The notes: generated by a model not told the origin, from the sequence alone. Shown: positions 7,873-16,786, counted from the stretch's first letter. The stretch is DNA of 46,030 nt from Enorma sp964624825 (GCA_964624825.1 CAZUYD010000016.1:1-46030); one strand, 5' to 3'. Translations and numbers: made by a program.

Positions 7873-7947
7873 AGTTCCCTCCAAAGAACGCAGCTGGATG
7901 TTGACGCTCAAATCAAAGCATCTGGCGCGCGCTGCGTCATCCAACGG

Positions 7948-7968
7948 TTTGCCGGGCAACCCGGCAAA
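7948..7968. promoter_or_regulatory. Perfect inverted repeat between celA and its regulator (operator candidate)
   Basis: TTTGCCGGG and CCCGGCAAA form a perfect 9-bp inverted repeat with a 3-base spacer in the 204-base gap between the divergent PTS operon and the PRD regulator. Its place suits a binding site for that regulator. A TACAAT box at 8000-8005 may be the -10 of the regulator gene. Both readings are inference from position and symmetry. Confidence 0.5.
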
Positions 7969-8076
7969 AGAAGAGCAGCGATACTTCTGATCTGCTCCTT
8001 ACAATGAAGTGCAACCCGGTCAGCCCGACGAGCCATCCACAAGCCCATGCGCCACACATTGAGAAGGGAAGCGGAT

Positions 8077-10032
8077 ATGACGCCCCGTATCCTAAGCAGG
8101 CAGGAGGCACAGCTCCTGCATGCGCTGCTGGCCAAACCAGAACCGATCACCGCAGCGCGGCTTGCTTCTCAGCTTGGTGTGTCCGAACGAACCGTGCGCT
8201 CGCGCGTCAAGGCGATAAACGAGCTCGCTCCCGCGCCCGCCATCCACTCGAGCCGACAGGGCTACACCGCAGACGCCACGATCGCCCGAAGCCTGCTTAC
8301 GCAAGAACGCATTGCCGATGAAGCAGAAGTTCCGCAAACCAACGAGGAACGCAAAGCCTATGCGCTCAAGCGCATCATCCAAAGCAGCAACCCCGTCAAC
8401 ATCTATGACCTTTGCGAAGAGATCTATATCTCCATCTCGACCATGAAGGGCGTGCTCAATAAGATGCGGAGACGCCTTGCAGATTTCGACCTCACCCTTG
8501 AGCAGGCGGGTGGGCTGCTCTCGGTGACGGGAACGGAGAAAAACAAGCGGCGCCTGCTTTCCTCCCTGCTCTACGATGAGACAAACGCCAACTTCATAAA
8601 CCTCTCCACCATCCAAGCATCGTTTCCCAACATCGACGTGGAATTCGTTCACGATTGCGTGCATACGACGCTCGAGGCTCATCGGTACTTCGTTAACGAC
8701 TACTCGATGGTGAACCTTATCCTGCATATCGCGATTGCCATCGATCGGATCCGATGCGACGAAGCCGCTGCCGACGCTCCCAACGAAGCGGACGGGACGA
8801 ACGAACCACAGCTCAAACCCCATGAGTACGATATGGCGCACGAAATTGGCCGCGATATATCCGAGCGCTTCCGCATTCCGTTCTCTCGCTCGGAAGAATA
8901 CGAGCTCGCCCTGCTCCTCGCCGCCCGCACGACGATGCTCGACTACCATGACGAGACGCGCGAAAGCCTGCGCGGCTACATCGACGACGATTGCCTCGCG
9001 CTCGTCGACGAGCTTATCAGCGACATGGAGATGTATTACTTCATCGACCTCTCGGAAAAGGAGTTCTACGTCCGGTTTGCCCTCCACGTCAAGAACCTGC
9101 TCACGCGAGCAGGACAAAACTCCTTCGCCAAAAATCCGCTCACCGATGAAATCAAGCGCAGCTGTCCGTTGCTCTACGATGCTTCAGTAGCAGAGGCGGG
9201 CATCATCAAGCAGCGCACCGGCTTCCAGATCAACGACGACGAGATCGCCTACATCGCCTTTCACCTTGGCAGCACGATCGAGGCTCAGAAGCAACTCGAC
9301 AGCAAGGTGAAGGTGGTGCTGTTCTGTCCCGCCTACTATGACGTCGACAAGAACCTGCAGCGCTTCCTCGAGACATACTTCCAAAACGATATTCTCGTCA
9401 CCAACGTGATCACCAGCACCAGAGAGCTCGACCACGTGGCGGGCGCGGATCTGCTCATCACCACGAACCCCATCGATGCCCTGCGTAGCACGCCGGTTCA
9501 CCAGATTGGCATAGCCCCGCGCGAAGCAGACGTGCCCGCACTCAGAGCCATCGTCGCCAACATCCAGCGCAGAAAACGCCAAGCGAAATTCCGCGAGCAG
9601 CTGCGCGAGCTCATCCGCCCCGAGACGTTCATCGCCAACTCGCCGCTTACCACACGCGACGACATCATCCACGAGCTCTCCGAGCGCCTGCGCGCGCTTG
9701 GCCAGGTAGACGATGGATACGAACACGACGTGCTCGAGCGAGAAGAGCTCTCCAACACGGCGTTCGGCCATGTGGCAATTCCCCACACCATGAAGCCGAA
9801 CGCACGCATGAGCAGCATCTCGGTGCTCATACCCCAGCACCCGGTCGCATGGGGCACGAGCCACGTTTCGCTTGTGCTCATGCTCTCGTTCAGCCGCAAG
9901 CAACGCGCAACCTTCAACGAGCTCTTCGACCCGCTCGTGACCATCATCATGGAACCCGAGAACGTGCAGCAGCTAGCCAGCGCCCGCGGCTGCGATGAGT
10001 TCGTCGATTTGCTGAGCGACATGCTCGAATAA
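8077..10032 (+). CDS. PRD-domain transcription activator of LicR/MtlR type
   Basis: This 651-aa regulator likely switches on the divergent PTS operon. In order it has an N-terminal helix-turn-helix (LASQLGVSERTVRSRVKAIN, residues about 28-47), a second HTH-like region, two PRD domains in the middle, a IIB-like domain and a C-terminal IIA domain. The PRDs contain histidines such as those in VHTTLEAHR and YIAFHLGST. The IIB-like domain keeps C417, but the usual glycine-rich loop is changed to CPAYYD. The IIA domain has H570 in VAIPHTMKP. PTS proteins control such regulators by phosphorylating these histidines. AGAAGGGA precedes the chosen ATG; an ATG 30 bases upstream lacks a site. Confidence 0.9.
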   Translation: MTPRILSRQEAQLLHALLAKPEPITAARLASQLGVSERTVRSRVKAINELAPAPAIHSSRQGYTADATIARSLLTQERIADEAEVPQTNEERKAYALKRIIQSSNPVNIYDLCEEIYISISTMKGVLNKMRRRLADFDLTLEQAGGLLSVTGTEKNKRRLLSSLLYDETNANFINLSTIQASFPNIDVEFVHDCVHTTLEAHRYFVNDYSMVNLILHIAIAIDRIRCDEAAADAPNEADGTNEPQLKPHEYDMAHEIGRDISERFRIPFSRSEEYELALLLAARTTMLDYHDETRESLRGYIDDDCLALVDELISDMEMYYFIDLSEKEFYVRFALHVKNLLTRAGQNSFAKNPLTDEIKRSCPLLYDASVAEAGIIKQRTGFQINDDEIAYIAFHLGSTIEAQKQLDSKVKVVLFCPAYYDVDKNLQRFLETYFQNDILVTNVITSTRELDHVAGADLLITTNPIDALRSTPVHQIGIAPREADVPALRAIVANIQRRKRQAKFREQLRELIRPETFIANSPLTTRDDIIHELSERLRALGQVDDGYEHDVLEREELSNTAFGHVAIPHTMKPNARMSSISVLIPQHPVAWGTSHVSLVLMLSFSRKQRATFNELFDPLVTIIMEPENVQQLASARGCDEFVDLLSDMLE

Positions 10033-10410
10033 GGGCTGGCTCTTCGCCCGAGGCAGCCAACACCTTCGAAAAGCCTTGCGGCGCACCAAAAGGGTTCGAA
10101 CCGCATGTTCGAGATGACAAGAACATGCACAGAAGGCGATAGAGCCTTTGAGCCGCCTCGTCTCAGCGATCGCAGCATTTCAAACGCCGCCTCGGGTTCT
10201 GCTGCATCTTCGAGCATTACCTTGAAGAGCGGCAGCTGAACGGTCGCGGCGGCAAGCGGTCAGATCAAGCTGACAGGCCCGCGGCGGCAAGCGGTCAGAT
10301 CAAGCTGATAGGCGTCATGATTCGCTGTGGCCGAACGCCCGTTGTGGAAAACCGACCATTCGCCGGATAGCTGTTCGAGAAGGCTAGTCCCAGGCACTCA
10401 TCTGGTTATA
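10033..10410. other. Gene-free region between the PTS regulator and the hydrogenase operon
   Basis: No gene is supported. It contains a 10-bp palindrome GGTTCGAACC (10093-10102), an 8-bp inverted repeat GCATGTTC / GAACATGC with a 10-base loop (10103-10128), and a two-copy 35-bp tandem repeat. No clear terminator with a T run was seen after the regulator. Confidence 0.5.
10245..10314. repeat. Two-copy 35-bp tandem repeat
   Basis: Two adjoining 35-bp units, 10245-10279 and 10280-10314, differ at only two bases. Each begins CGCGGCGGCAAGCGG and contains GTCAGATCAAGCTGA. They lie in the gap upstream of the hydrogenase operon. Confidence 0.9.
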
Positions 10411-10469
10411 TGCTTTAATTTCGTGTGCTGACGCGCAATCGCCGGGTCACCGTACCCGCACGTCAGCGC
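10411..10469 (+). promoter_or_regulatory. Hydrogenase operon promoter and nested leader hairpin
   Basis: TGCTTTAAT at 10411-10419 fits an extended -10 element. Just after the expected start, GCTGACG (10427-10433) pairs with CGTCAGC (10461-10467), and inside it CGGGT (10443-10447) pairs with ACCCG (10454-10458). The nested structure ends a few bases before the AGAGAGGGG ribosome binding site. It may be a regulated leader; no known riboswitch class was recognised. Confidence 0.45.
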
Positions 10470-10485
10470 GCAGAGAGGGGACTAT

Positions 10486-12306
10486 ATGCTGTTTGAAGAC
10501 GACAATTCCTACGGCGCGTTGGGGGAGATGTGCTCCAATACGAGCCGCCGCCTGCGCGCGAATGCTCGCGGGACCTGCCCGGTCGATATGACGCGCGCAC
10601 TGGTGGGCGTCGCGCATGCGCAGAGCTGCGGCAAGTGCACGCCATGCCGGGTTGGGCTGGGCGCCATGACCGACATGCTCGAGCAGATCATCGGCGGCAC
10701 CGCGGAACCAGAGATGATCGCGCAGCTCGAAGACTTGGCCGAGCAGATCCGCGTCAGCTCGGACTGCGCCGTGGGATACCAGGCGGCCGAGCAGGTACTC
10801 ATGTCCATCAAGGCGTTTCGCGATGACTTCGAATACCATACCGAGACCGGCCGGTGCCTGCGCAGCGCGAGCCAGGGCGTTCCCTGCGTGGTCTCGTGCC
10901 CGGCGCACGTGGACATCCCCGGGTACATCGCCCTCACGGCCGCGGGGCGCTATGAGGAGGCGGTCGAGCTCATCCGCAAGGACAACCCCTTCCCCAGCGC
11001 CTGCGCCTATGTGTGCGAGCACCCCTGCGAGGAAACCTGCCGGCGCACCATGGTGGACGACGCGGTGAACATCCGCGGCATCAAGCGCTATGCCGTCGAC
11101 CACGCGCGCGCGCCGCGCGCCACAGACCGCGAGGCGGCCACGGGCAAGCGCGTCGCCATTATTGGCGCGGGCCCTTCCGGCCTCACCTGCGGATACTATC
11201 TCGCCCGCATGGGGCATGAGGTCGTCGCCTTCGAGCAGCGCCCCAAAGCGGGCGGCATGCTGCGCTACGGCATCCCCAACTACCGGTTCCCGAAAGACAT
11301 CCTCGATGCCGAGATTGCCTCCATCGAGGCTGCCGGCGTCGAGATTCGCTGCAACGTCACCGTGGGCGCAGACATCACGCTCGATGAGCTCACGCGCAAC
11401 TTCGACGCCATCTTCATCGCCTTGGGCGCGCACGGAGACAAGAAGATCCGCATCCCGGGCGAGGACGCCCAGGGTGTGGTGCCGGCCGTGCGCATGCTCC
11501 GCGAGATCGGCATGGGCAAGACCCCTGATTATTCCGGCATGGATGTTTGCGTGGTGGGCGGCGGCAACGTAGCCATGGATGCCGCCCGCTCGGCGATTCG
11601 CTGCGGCGCCAAGCGCGTCACCGTCGTGTACCGGCGCCGCACCGCAGACATGACGGCGCTCCCCGAAGAGATCGAGGGCGCCATCGCCGATGGCTGCGAG
11701 ATCGCCGATCTGATGGCGCCGCTTGAGATTCTCACAGACGAGGCCGGGAGCGTGCGTGCACTCAAGGTGCAACCGCAGATCATAGGCCCGGTGAAGCGCG
11801 GACGCCCCGCGCCGGTCGTCGCTGAACGCGACCCGCTGGAGCTCCCCTGCCAGACGGTCATCGTCGCCATCGGCCAGGACATTCAATCCGACTACCTTGC
11901 TGACCAAGGTCTTCCCACCAGCTGGAAACAGTTCGACGTGGACGACGCGCTCGCCGTACCCGAGCATCCGGGCATCTTCAGCGGCGGCGACTGCATGCGC
12001 GGCCCCGCCACGGTGATCCTTGCCATCGCAGACGGCAAGAAAGCGGCGCGGTCCATCGACGCATACCTGGGCTTCCATCACACCGTCTCGGTTGATATCG
12101 ACTTGCCCACGCCCCGCCTTGACGACCGGGTGCCCTGCGGTCGCTCCGTGTTGGGCGAGCGCCCCGCCGAAGAGCGCGTGCGCGACTTCGAGCTCGTGGA
12201 GCACGGCCTTTCCGACCAGGAAATGCGGCAGGAAACACTCAGATGCCTTAACTGCGACCACTTTGGCTGCGGCATCCTGCACGAGGAAGGACGGATGTCA
12301 TGGTAA
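10486..12306 (+). CDS. NuoF-type Fe-S domain fused to GltD-like NAD(P)H flavoprotein (hydrogenase partner)
   Basis: This 606-aa protein probably exchanges electrons between NAD(P)H and the [FeFe] hydrogenase encoded next. Residues 1-110 resemble only the C-terminal 4Fe-4S part of NuoF (SCGKCTPCRVG near 45-55), without its FMN and NADH domains. Residues 120-200 are the GltD/DPYD-type cysteine-rich N-terminal module (CVVSCPAHVDIPGYI, ACAYVCEHPCEETC). Two Rossmann parts follow: GAGPSGLTCGYYLARMG for FAD and VVGGGNVAMDAARSA for NAD(P). The C-terminal end adds CLNCDHFGCG, a possible extra cluster or metal site. It overlaps hydA by seven bases, which implies coupled translation. It is annotated elsewhere as glutamate synthase small-chain-like, but it has no large-subunit partner here. 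Confidence 0.85.
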   Translation: MLFEDDNSYGALGEMCSNTSRRLRANARGTCPVDMTRALVGVAHAQSCGKCTPCRVGLGAMTDMLEQIIGGTAEPEMIAQLEDLAEQIRVSSDCAVGYQAAEQVLMSIKAFRDDFEYHTETGRCLRSASQGVPCVVSCPAHVDIPGYIALTAAGRYEEAVELIRKDNPFPSACAYVCEHPCEETCRRTMVDDAVNIRGIKRYAVDHARAPRATDREAATGKRVAIIGAGPSGLTCGYYLARMGHEVVAFEQRPKAGGMLRYGIPNYRFPKDILDAEIASIEAAGVEIRCNVTVGADITLDELTRNFDAIFIALGAHGDKKIRIPGEDAQGVVPAVRMLREIGMGKTPDYSGMDVCVVGGGNVAMDAARSAIRCGAKRVTVVYRRRTADMTALPEEIEGAIADGCEIADLMAPLEILTDEAGSVRALKVQPQIIGPVKRGRPAPVVAERDPLELPCQTVIVAIGQDIQSDYLADQGLPTSWKQFDVDDALAVPEHPGIFSGGDCMRGPATVILAIADGKKAARSIDAYLGFHHTVSVDIDLPTPRLDDRVPCGRSVLGERPAEERVRDFELVEHGLSDQEMRQETLRCLNCDHFGCGILHEEGRMSW

Positions 12307-14042
12307 CGATCACCATAGATGGATGCTCCTACGAAGCATCCGAGGATGCAACGATTCTCGAAGTCGCGCGCGACCACCGCATAGACATTCCCACCCTGTG
12401 CTACCTGCGCGACATCAACGAGATCGGCGCCTGCCGCGTGTGCTTGGTCGAGGTCGAGGGGGTCGATCACCTCGTCGCCGCCTGCAACAACAAGGTCGCG
12501 GACGGCATGGTCGTCCATACCGACACCCCGCGCGTGCGGCGCGCCCGCGTGGCGAACCTGCAGCTCATCCTCTCGCGCCACGACCGCCGCTGCCCCACCT
12601 GCTTTCGCAACGGCACCTGCCAGCTCCAGGCGCTCGCCGACCGCATGAACGTGCACGAGGTGCCCTATACCACGTTCTTCGAGACCAAGCCCATAGACCA
12701 GCGGTTCCCGCTCATCCGCGAGCCCGAGAAATGCATCAACTGCCTGCGCTGCGTCGCGAGCTGCCAGAAGGTTCAGGCGCTTGGCGTGTGGGATCTGGTG
12801 GACTCGGGCAGCCGCGCGCACGTCGACGCGGTGGCAGAAGATGAATGTGTGTACTGCGGCCAGTGCATCGTCAGCTGCCCCACGGGAACCCTCCACGAGC
12901 GCGATGACACCGCGCGCGTCTTCAACGCCATCAACGACCCCGAGAAGATCGTCATCGCGCAGGTCGCACCCGCCGTCCGCGCGTCTTGGGCAGAGATGCT
13001 CGACCTAGGCGGCAAACCGCCCACGACCGGGCGCATGGTGGCGGCGATCCGCCGCCTGGGCTTCGATTATGTGTTCGACACCGACTTCTGCGCCGACGTG
13101 ACCATCATGGAAGAGGCAAGCGAGCTGATCGAGCGCCTCAACGACGGCGTTGAAGGCCCGCTGTTCACCTCGTGCTGCCCGGGATGGGTGCGCTACGTCA
13201 AGGCGCACCACCCGTCGCTCGCCGGCAAGCTCTCGACCGCCAAGAGCCCGCAGCAGATCTTCGGCGCGCTCGCCAAGACCTACTACGCCCAGCTGCTCGG
13301 CGTAGACCCGAGCAAGATATTCGTCGTCTCGTACATGCCCTGCATAGCCAAAAAGATGGAAGCCGCCTACCCCGGCATGGATTCCACCGGCACCGGCCCC
13401 GACGTGGACGCGGTGCTCACGGTGCGCGAACTCACAAGGCAGCTGCGTTCGCGCTTTGTGAATGTCGGCCTGCTCGAAGAGGAGGACTTCGACCAGCCGC
13501 TTGGCATGGCCACGGGCGCAGGCCACATCTTCGGCGTGACGGGTGGCGTCATGGAGGCGGCGCTGCGCACGGCATACGCCTTCGTAACGGGCGAGAACCC
13601 CGATGTCGACGCCTTCCATGACGTTCGCTCTGAAGGGCCTGAGCGCGGATGGCGCGAGAAGGCATTCGAGCTGCCGGGAAGAACCCTCAAGATCGCCGTG
13701 GCGAGCGGGCTCGCCAACGCCGATGCGCTGTGCCGCGCCATCGAGCGGGGCGAGGCGCACTACGACTTCGTAGAGATCATGGCCTGTCCCGGCGGCTGCG
13801 TGGGCGGCGGCGGGCAGCCGATCATAGAGGGCTTCGACCTCTCGGCCGATCGCGGCTGCACGCTACGTATCATCGACAAGCAGAGCACCCTGCGCTTCAG
13901 CCATGAGAATCCGGCGGTTCAAGCGTGCTACGAGGACTTCTTGGGCAAACCGTTGTCCGAGCGTGCCGAGAAGCTATTGCATACCGACCACGCGTTGTGG
14001 TCGATGCCGTTCCGCGTGACCGCCGATGGCACCCCTGCCTAG
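12300..14042 (+). CDS. hydA: [FeFe] hydrogenase, group A, multi-cluster
   Basis: This 580-aa enzyme forms or uses H2. In order: an N-terminal [2Fe-2S] domain (CYLRDINEIGACRVC, residues about 33-47), a His-ligated [4Fe-4S] site (HDRRCPTCFRNGTC), two ferredoxin-type clusters (CINCLRCVASC and CVYCGQCIVSC), and the H-cluster domain. The H-cluster motifs are all classic: L1 TSCCPGW, L2 MPCIAKKMEA, L3 EIMACPGGCVGGGGQP. This set matches the catalytic HydA type seen in NAD-linked or bifurcating complexes. The start overlaps the stop of the flavoprotein gene. Maturation genes hydEFG are not in the window. Confidence 0.95.
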   Translation: MVTITIDGCSYEASEDATILEVARDHRIDIPTLCYLRDINEIGACRVCLVEVEGVDHLVAACNNKVADGMVVHTDTPRVRRARVANLQLILSRHDRRCPTCFRNGTCQLQALADRMNVHEVPYTTFFETKPIDQRFPLIREPEKCINCLRCVASCQKVQALGVWDLVDSGSRAHVDAVAEDECVYCGQCIVSCPTGTLHERDDTARVFNAINDPEKIVIAQVAPAVRASWAEMLDLGGKPPTTGRMVAAIRRLGFDYVFDTDFCADVTIMEEASELIERLNDGVEGPLFTSCCPGWVRYVKAHHPSLAGKLSTAKSPQQIFGALAKTYYAQLLGVDPSKIFVVSYMPCIAKKMEAAYPGMDSTGTGPDVDAVLTVRELTRQLRSRFVNVGLLEEEDFDQPLGMATGAGHIFGVTGGVMEAALRTAYAFVTGENPDVDAFHDVRSEGPERGWREKAFELPGRTLKIAVASGLANADALCRAIERGEAHYDFVEIMACPGGCVGGGGQPIIEGFDLSADRGCTLRIIDKQSTLRFSHENPAVQACYEDFLGKPLSERAEKLLHTDHALWSMPFRVTADGTPA

Positions 14043-14106
14043 CGGCACGGAGCCTGCAATGCGCGGGACGCACCTGGAAACACCAGCCATTTCGTAGGAG
14101 GTCTTC

Positions 14107-15264
14107 ATGGGCAGCACTCACCAGACGGAGCGGCACATATGCATCACCCGGCGCGCGTTCGCCGGCGGACTCGCCAGCCTGGCCGGCAGCCTATGCCTCG
14201 CCGGCTGCGCCGCGAACACCAGCGCGGGTTCGGACAGCGCCCGAGCGAGCGGATCAGCTGGTTCGACCTCTGCATCAGATGCCGTCGCCGTCCGCATCGG
14301 CGCCTTGCAAGGCCCTACCGGCATGGGACTCGTCGGCCTCATGGATGCCGCCGGCATGTTCACCGCGGCCGACGAGACCTCGGACGGCGAGACGTCGGAT
14401 GCCGCAGATTCCTCCGTGGGAGATGACCCCGCGGGCATCGGCGCGCTCGTGGGCACGTACGAGTTCACCCTCGCCGGTTCCGCCGACGAGCTTTCGCCCC
14501 AGCTCATCCAAGGCGAGCTCGATGTGCTCTGCGTGCCCGCGAACCTCGCGGCAACACTATACCAGCGCACCGAGGGCGCGCTGACGGTGCTCTGCGTGAA
14601 CACCCTCGGCGTGCTCGACATCGTGGAGGCGGGCGAGACCATATCGTCGATAACCGATCTGGCCGGGCGCACCATCTACTCCGCCGGCCGCGGTTCCACG
14701 CCCCAATACGCGCTGGAATACCTGCTGCGTGAAAACGGCATCGACCCCGAGGCCGACGTGGAGATCCAGTGGGTGAGCGAGCACGCCGAATGCCTCGCCG
14801 CGCTTCAGCAAGATGCGAGCATCGTATGCATGCTGCCGCAACCGTTCGCCACCAGCGCGCTCGCCCAGGTTGAGGGAGCGCGCATTGCGCTCGACCTCAA
14901 CGACGTGTGGAACGAGACGGTCACGGCCACCGGTGAGAACTCGCAGCTCATCACGGGCGTGGCGGTTGCCCGCGTGGAATTTGCCGAGGAGCATCCCGAA
15001 GCGATCGAAGAGCTGCTTGACGCGTATGCCGCCTCCGTCAGCTTTGTGAACGACGACCCCGCCGCCGCGGCACAGCTCATCGAAGCTGCGGACATCATCG
15101 CCGCCTCCGTTGCCGAGCAGGCCATCCCCTATTGCAACATCGTCTGCATCACCGGCAGCGAGATGCGCGATGCCCTCGAGGGCTACCTTGAGACCCTCTA
15201 TGACTCCGATGCGGACTCGGTCGGCGGCGCGATGCCCGACGATGACTTCTATTACGGGGCATAG
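14107..15264 (+). CDS. NMT1/SsuA-like ABC substrate-binding lipoprotein
   Basis: This 385-aa exported protein should bind a small ligand for the fused permease-ATPase encoded just after it. The N-terminus has a twin-arginine motif (TRRAF) and a lipobox (LAGC), so it is likely a Tat-exported lipoprotein. A Ser/Ala/Asp-rich linker follows the lipobox. The body includes EGALTVLCVNTLGVLDI and a later MLPQPFATSALAQ hinge-like region as in NMT1/SsuA-type proteins. TAGGAGG precedes the ATG. It starts 64 bases after hydA, probably in the same operon. The ligand is unknown; sulfonates, nitrate-like ions and thiamine precursors are handled by relatives. Confidence 0.85.
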   Translation: MGSTHQTERHICITRRAFAGGLASLAGSLCLAGCAANTSAGSDSARASGSAGSTSASDAVAVRIGALQGPTGMGLVGLMDAAGMFTAADETSDGETSDAADSSVGDDPAGIGALVGTYEFTLAGSADELSPQLIQGELDVLCVPANLAATLYQRTEGALTVLCVNTLGVLDIVEAGETISSITDLAGRTIYSAGRGSTPQYALEYLLRENGIDPEADVEIQWVSEHAECLAALQQDASIVCMLPQPFATSALAQVEGARIALDLNDVWNETVTATGENSQLITGVAVARVEFAEEHPEAIEELLDAYAASVSFVNDDPAAAAQLIEAADIIAASVAEQAIPYCNIVCITGSEMRDALEGYLETLYDSDADSVGGAMPDDDFYYGA

Positions 15265-15269
15265 CGCCC

Positions 15270-16775
15270 ATGCCTACACCCCGCACAGATGACGGCGCAT
15301 CGCGGCAGCGCCCGGCCACGCGACCAAAGCGGCGGCTGGCACCGGCCGCGATCGTCATCTGGATCGTCGTCTGGCAGGCGGGCTCGATGGCGCTGGACAG
15401 CGCCCTGTTGCTGCCCTCTCCCCTCGCGGTGATCGCGCGCTTGGGCGCGCTTCTGCCGCAAGGGACGTTCTGGGCGCGCATCGGGTTCTCGCTCGCGCGC
15501 ATCCTCGCCGGCTTCGCGCTCGGCGCGCTGCTTGGGGGGCTGGGGGCGCTTGCCGCCGACCGCTGGCGCCTCGCCGAAGAGCTCGTCGCGCCGATCATCG
15601 TCCTCGCGAAAAGCGTGCCCGTCGCCTCTATCACGGTGCTCGCGCTCATCTGGCTGCGCGCCGCGAACCTCGCCGTCTTCGTGGTGCTGCTCGTGGTGCT
15701 GCCCGTGGTGTACGAGAACGCGCTCCAGGGAATCCGCGCGGCCGATCCTGCCCGCATCGAGGCGGCCAAGCTGTATCGCGTGCCATCGGCTCGCTGCATG
15801 CGCTTCTTCGTGATGCCCACGCTCTTCCCCTATCTGCAGTCCGCGCTCGCGCTCGGGCTCGGCACCGCATGGAAGGCAGGGGTGGCGGCTGAGGTCATCG
15901 GCATACCCGCCGGCTCGCTCGGCGAGGCGCTCTACGATGCGAAGGTGTATTTCGACACCGCCGAGCTCTTCGCCATCACGCTCGCTATCGTGCTTGCCAG
16001 CGCCCTCACGACCGCGCTGCTCCGCGCAGCACTTGAAGCGATAAGGCCGCTTTTCTGCGGATGTGCGGGGCGCGCGGGCGCGATCGAGGACGATGCTGCG
16101 GGGCGCGGGCGCCCCGCGGGCGCGGCAACGCCTACCGACCCTGCGCCGCCGTTGCAGATATGCGACATCACCAAAAAGTTCGGCGGCCGCAGCGTGCTTC
16201 CCGGCATCTCCTGCACCGTGCTTCCCGGCATCCCGATATGCCTCATGGCGCCATCGGGTGCGGGCAAGACAACCCTGCTGCGCATCATCGCGCAGCTTGA
16301 GCAGGCAGATGAGGGGCATCTGATCGTAGGGGACGCATGCGAGCACCTGCCGCTCCCCCCGACGTCGATGATGTTTCAGGATAATCGCCTCGTCGAGCAG
16401 GCGAGCGCGCTCGCCAACGTCCGCCTGCCGCTCGCGCGCAACTCATCCGAGTGGGCGGAGGCGCCGGCGCTGCTGGAGGCGCTCGGTTTGGCGCATCGAC
16501 TGCGCTCGCCCGCAGGCACCTGCTCGGGGGGCGAGCAACGCCGCATCGCCCTGGCGCGGGCGCTGCTCGCACCGCACGATATCCTGTTGCTCGACGAGCC
16601 GTTTGCCGGGCTTGATGATAAAACGAAAGCGCAAGCGGCCGCGCTCATACGCGAGCGCGAACAAGGCGCGATCGTCATCGTCGCCACGCACGACGAACGC
16701 GACGCGACCCTTCTCGACGCCCGAACGATCAGGTGGCGATCTGTCGCCACGTGCTCGATCGCCACCTGCGCTTAG
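15270..16775 (+). CDS. ABC permease and ATPase fused in one chain (SsuC-SsuB type)
   Basis: This 501-aa protein joins the two core parts of an importer. Residues about 25-262 are a membrane permease with the EAA-like loop AAKLYRVPSARCMRFFVMPTL cut short here as AAKLYRVPSA. Residues about 290-485 are an ATP-binding domain with Walker A APSGAGKTTL, Q-loop MMFQDN, signature CSGGEQRR, Walker B ILLLDEPFAGL and the switch His in VATHDE. A linker rich in Gly, Ala and Pro lies between. In relatives these are separate genes. It starts five bases after the binding-protein stop and ends 11 bases before the convergent HAD gene. No frameshift is visible, so the fusion appears native. Confidence 0.88.
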   Translation: MPTPRTDDGASRQRPATRPKRRLAPAAIVIWIVVWQAGSMALDSALLLPSPLAVIARLGALLPQGTFWARIGFSLARILAGFALGALLGGLGALAADRWRLAEELVAPIIVLAKSVPVASITVLALIWLRAANLAVFVVLLVVLPVVYENALQGIRAADPARIEAAKLYRVPSARCMRFFVMPTLFPYLQSALALGLGTAWKAGVAAEVIGIPAGSLGEALYDAKVYFDTAELFAITLAIVLASALTTALLRAALEAIRPLFCGCAGRAGAIEDDAAGRGRPAGAATPTDPAPPLQICDITKKFGGRSVLPGISCTVLPGIPICLMAPSGAGKTTLLRIIAQLEQADEGHLIVGDACEHLPLPPTSMMFQDNRLVEQASALANVRLPLARNSSEWAEAPALLEALGLAHRLRSPAGTCSGGEQRRIALARALLAPHDILLLDEPFAGLDDKTKAQAAALIREREQGAIVIVATHDERDATLLDARTIRWRSVATCSIATCA

Positions 16776-16786
16776 GCCGCTCGCGC

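Noticed and set aside
8047..8076. An earlier ATG for the PRD regulator
   Set aside because: The AGAAGGGA site lies between the two ATGs and fits only the later one.
10093..10102. tRNA T-arm fragment (GGTTCGAACC)
   Set aside because: The ten bases are only a palindrome; no stem, acceptor end or CCA is near.
10447..12282. A 611-codon open frame on the minus strand
   Set aside because: It is antisense to the flavoprotein gene that carries clear FAD and NAD(P) motifs.
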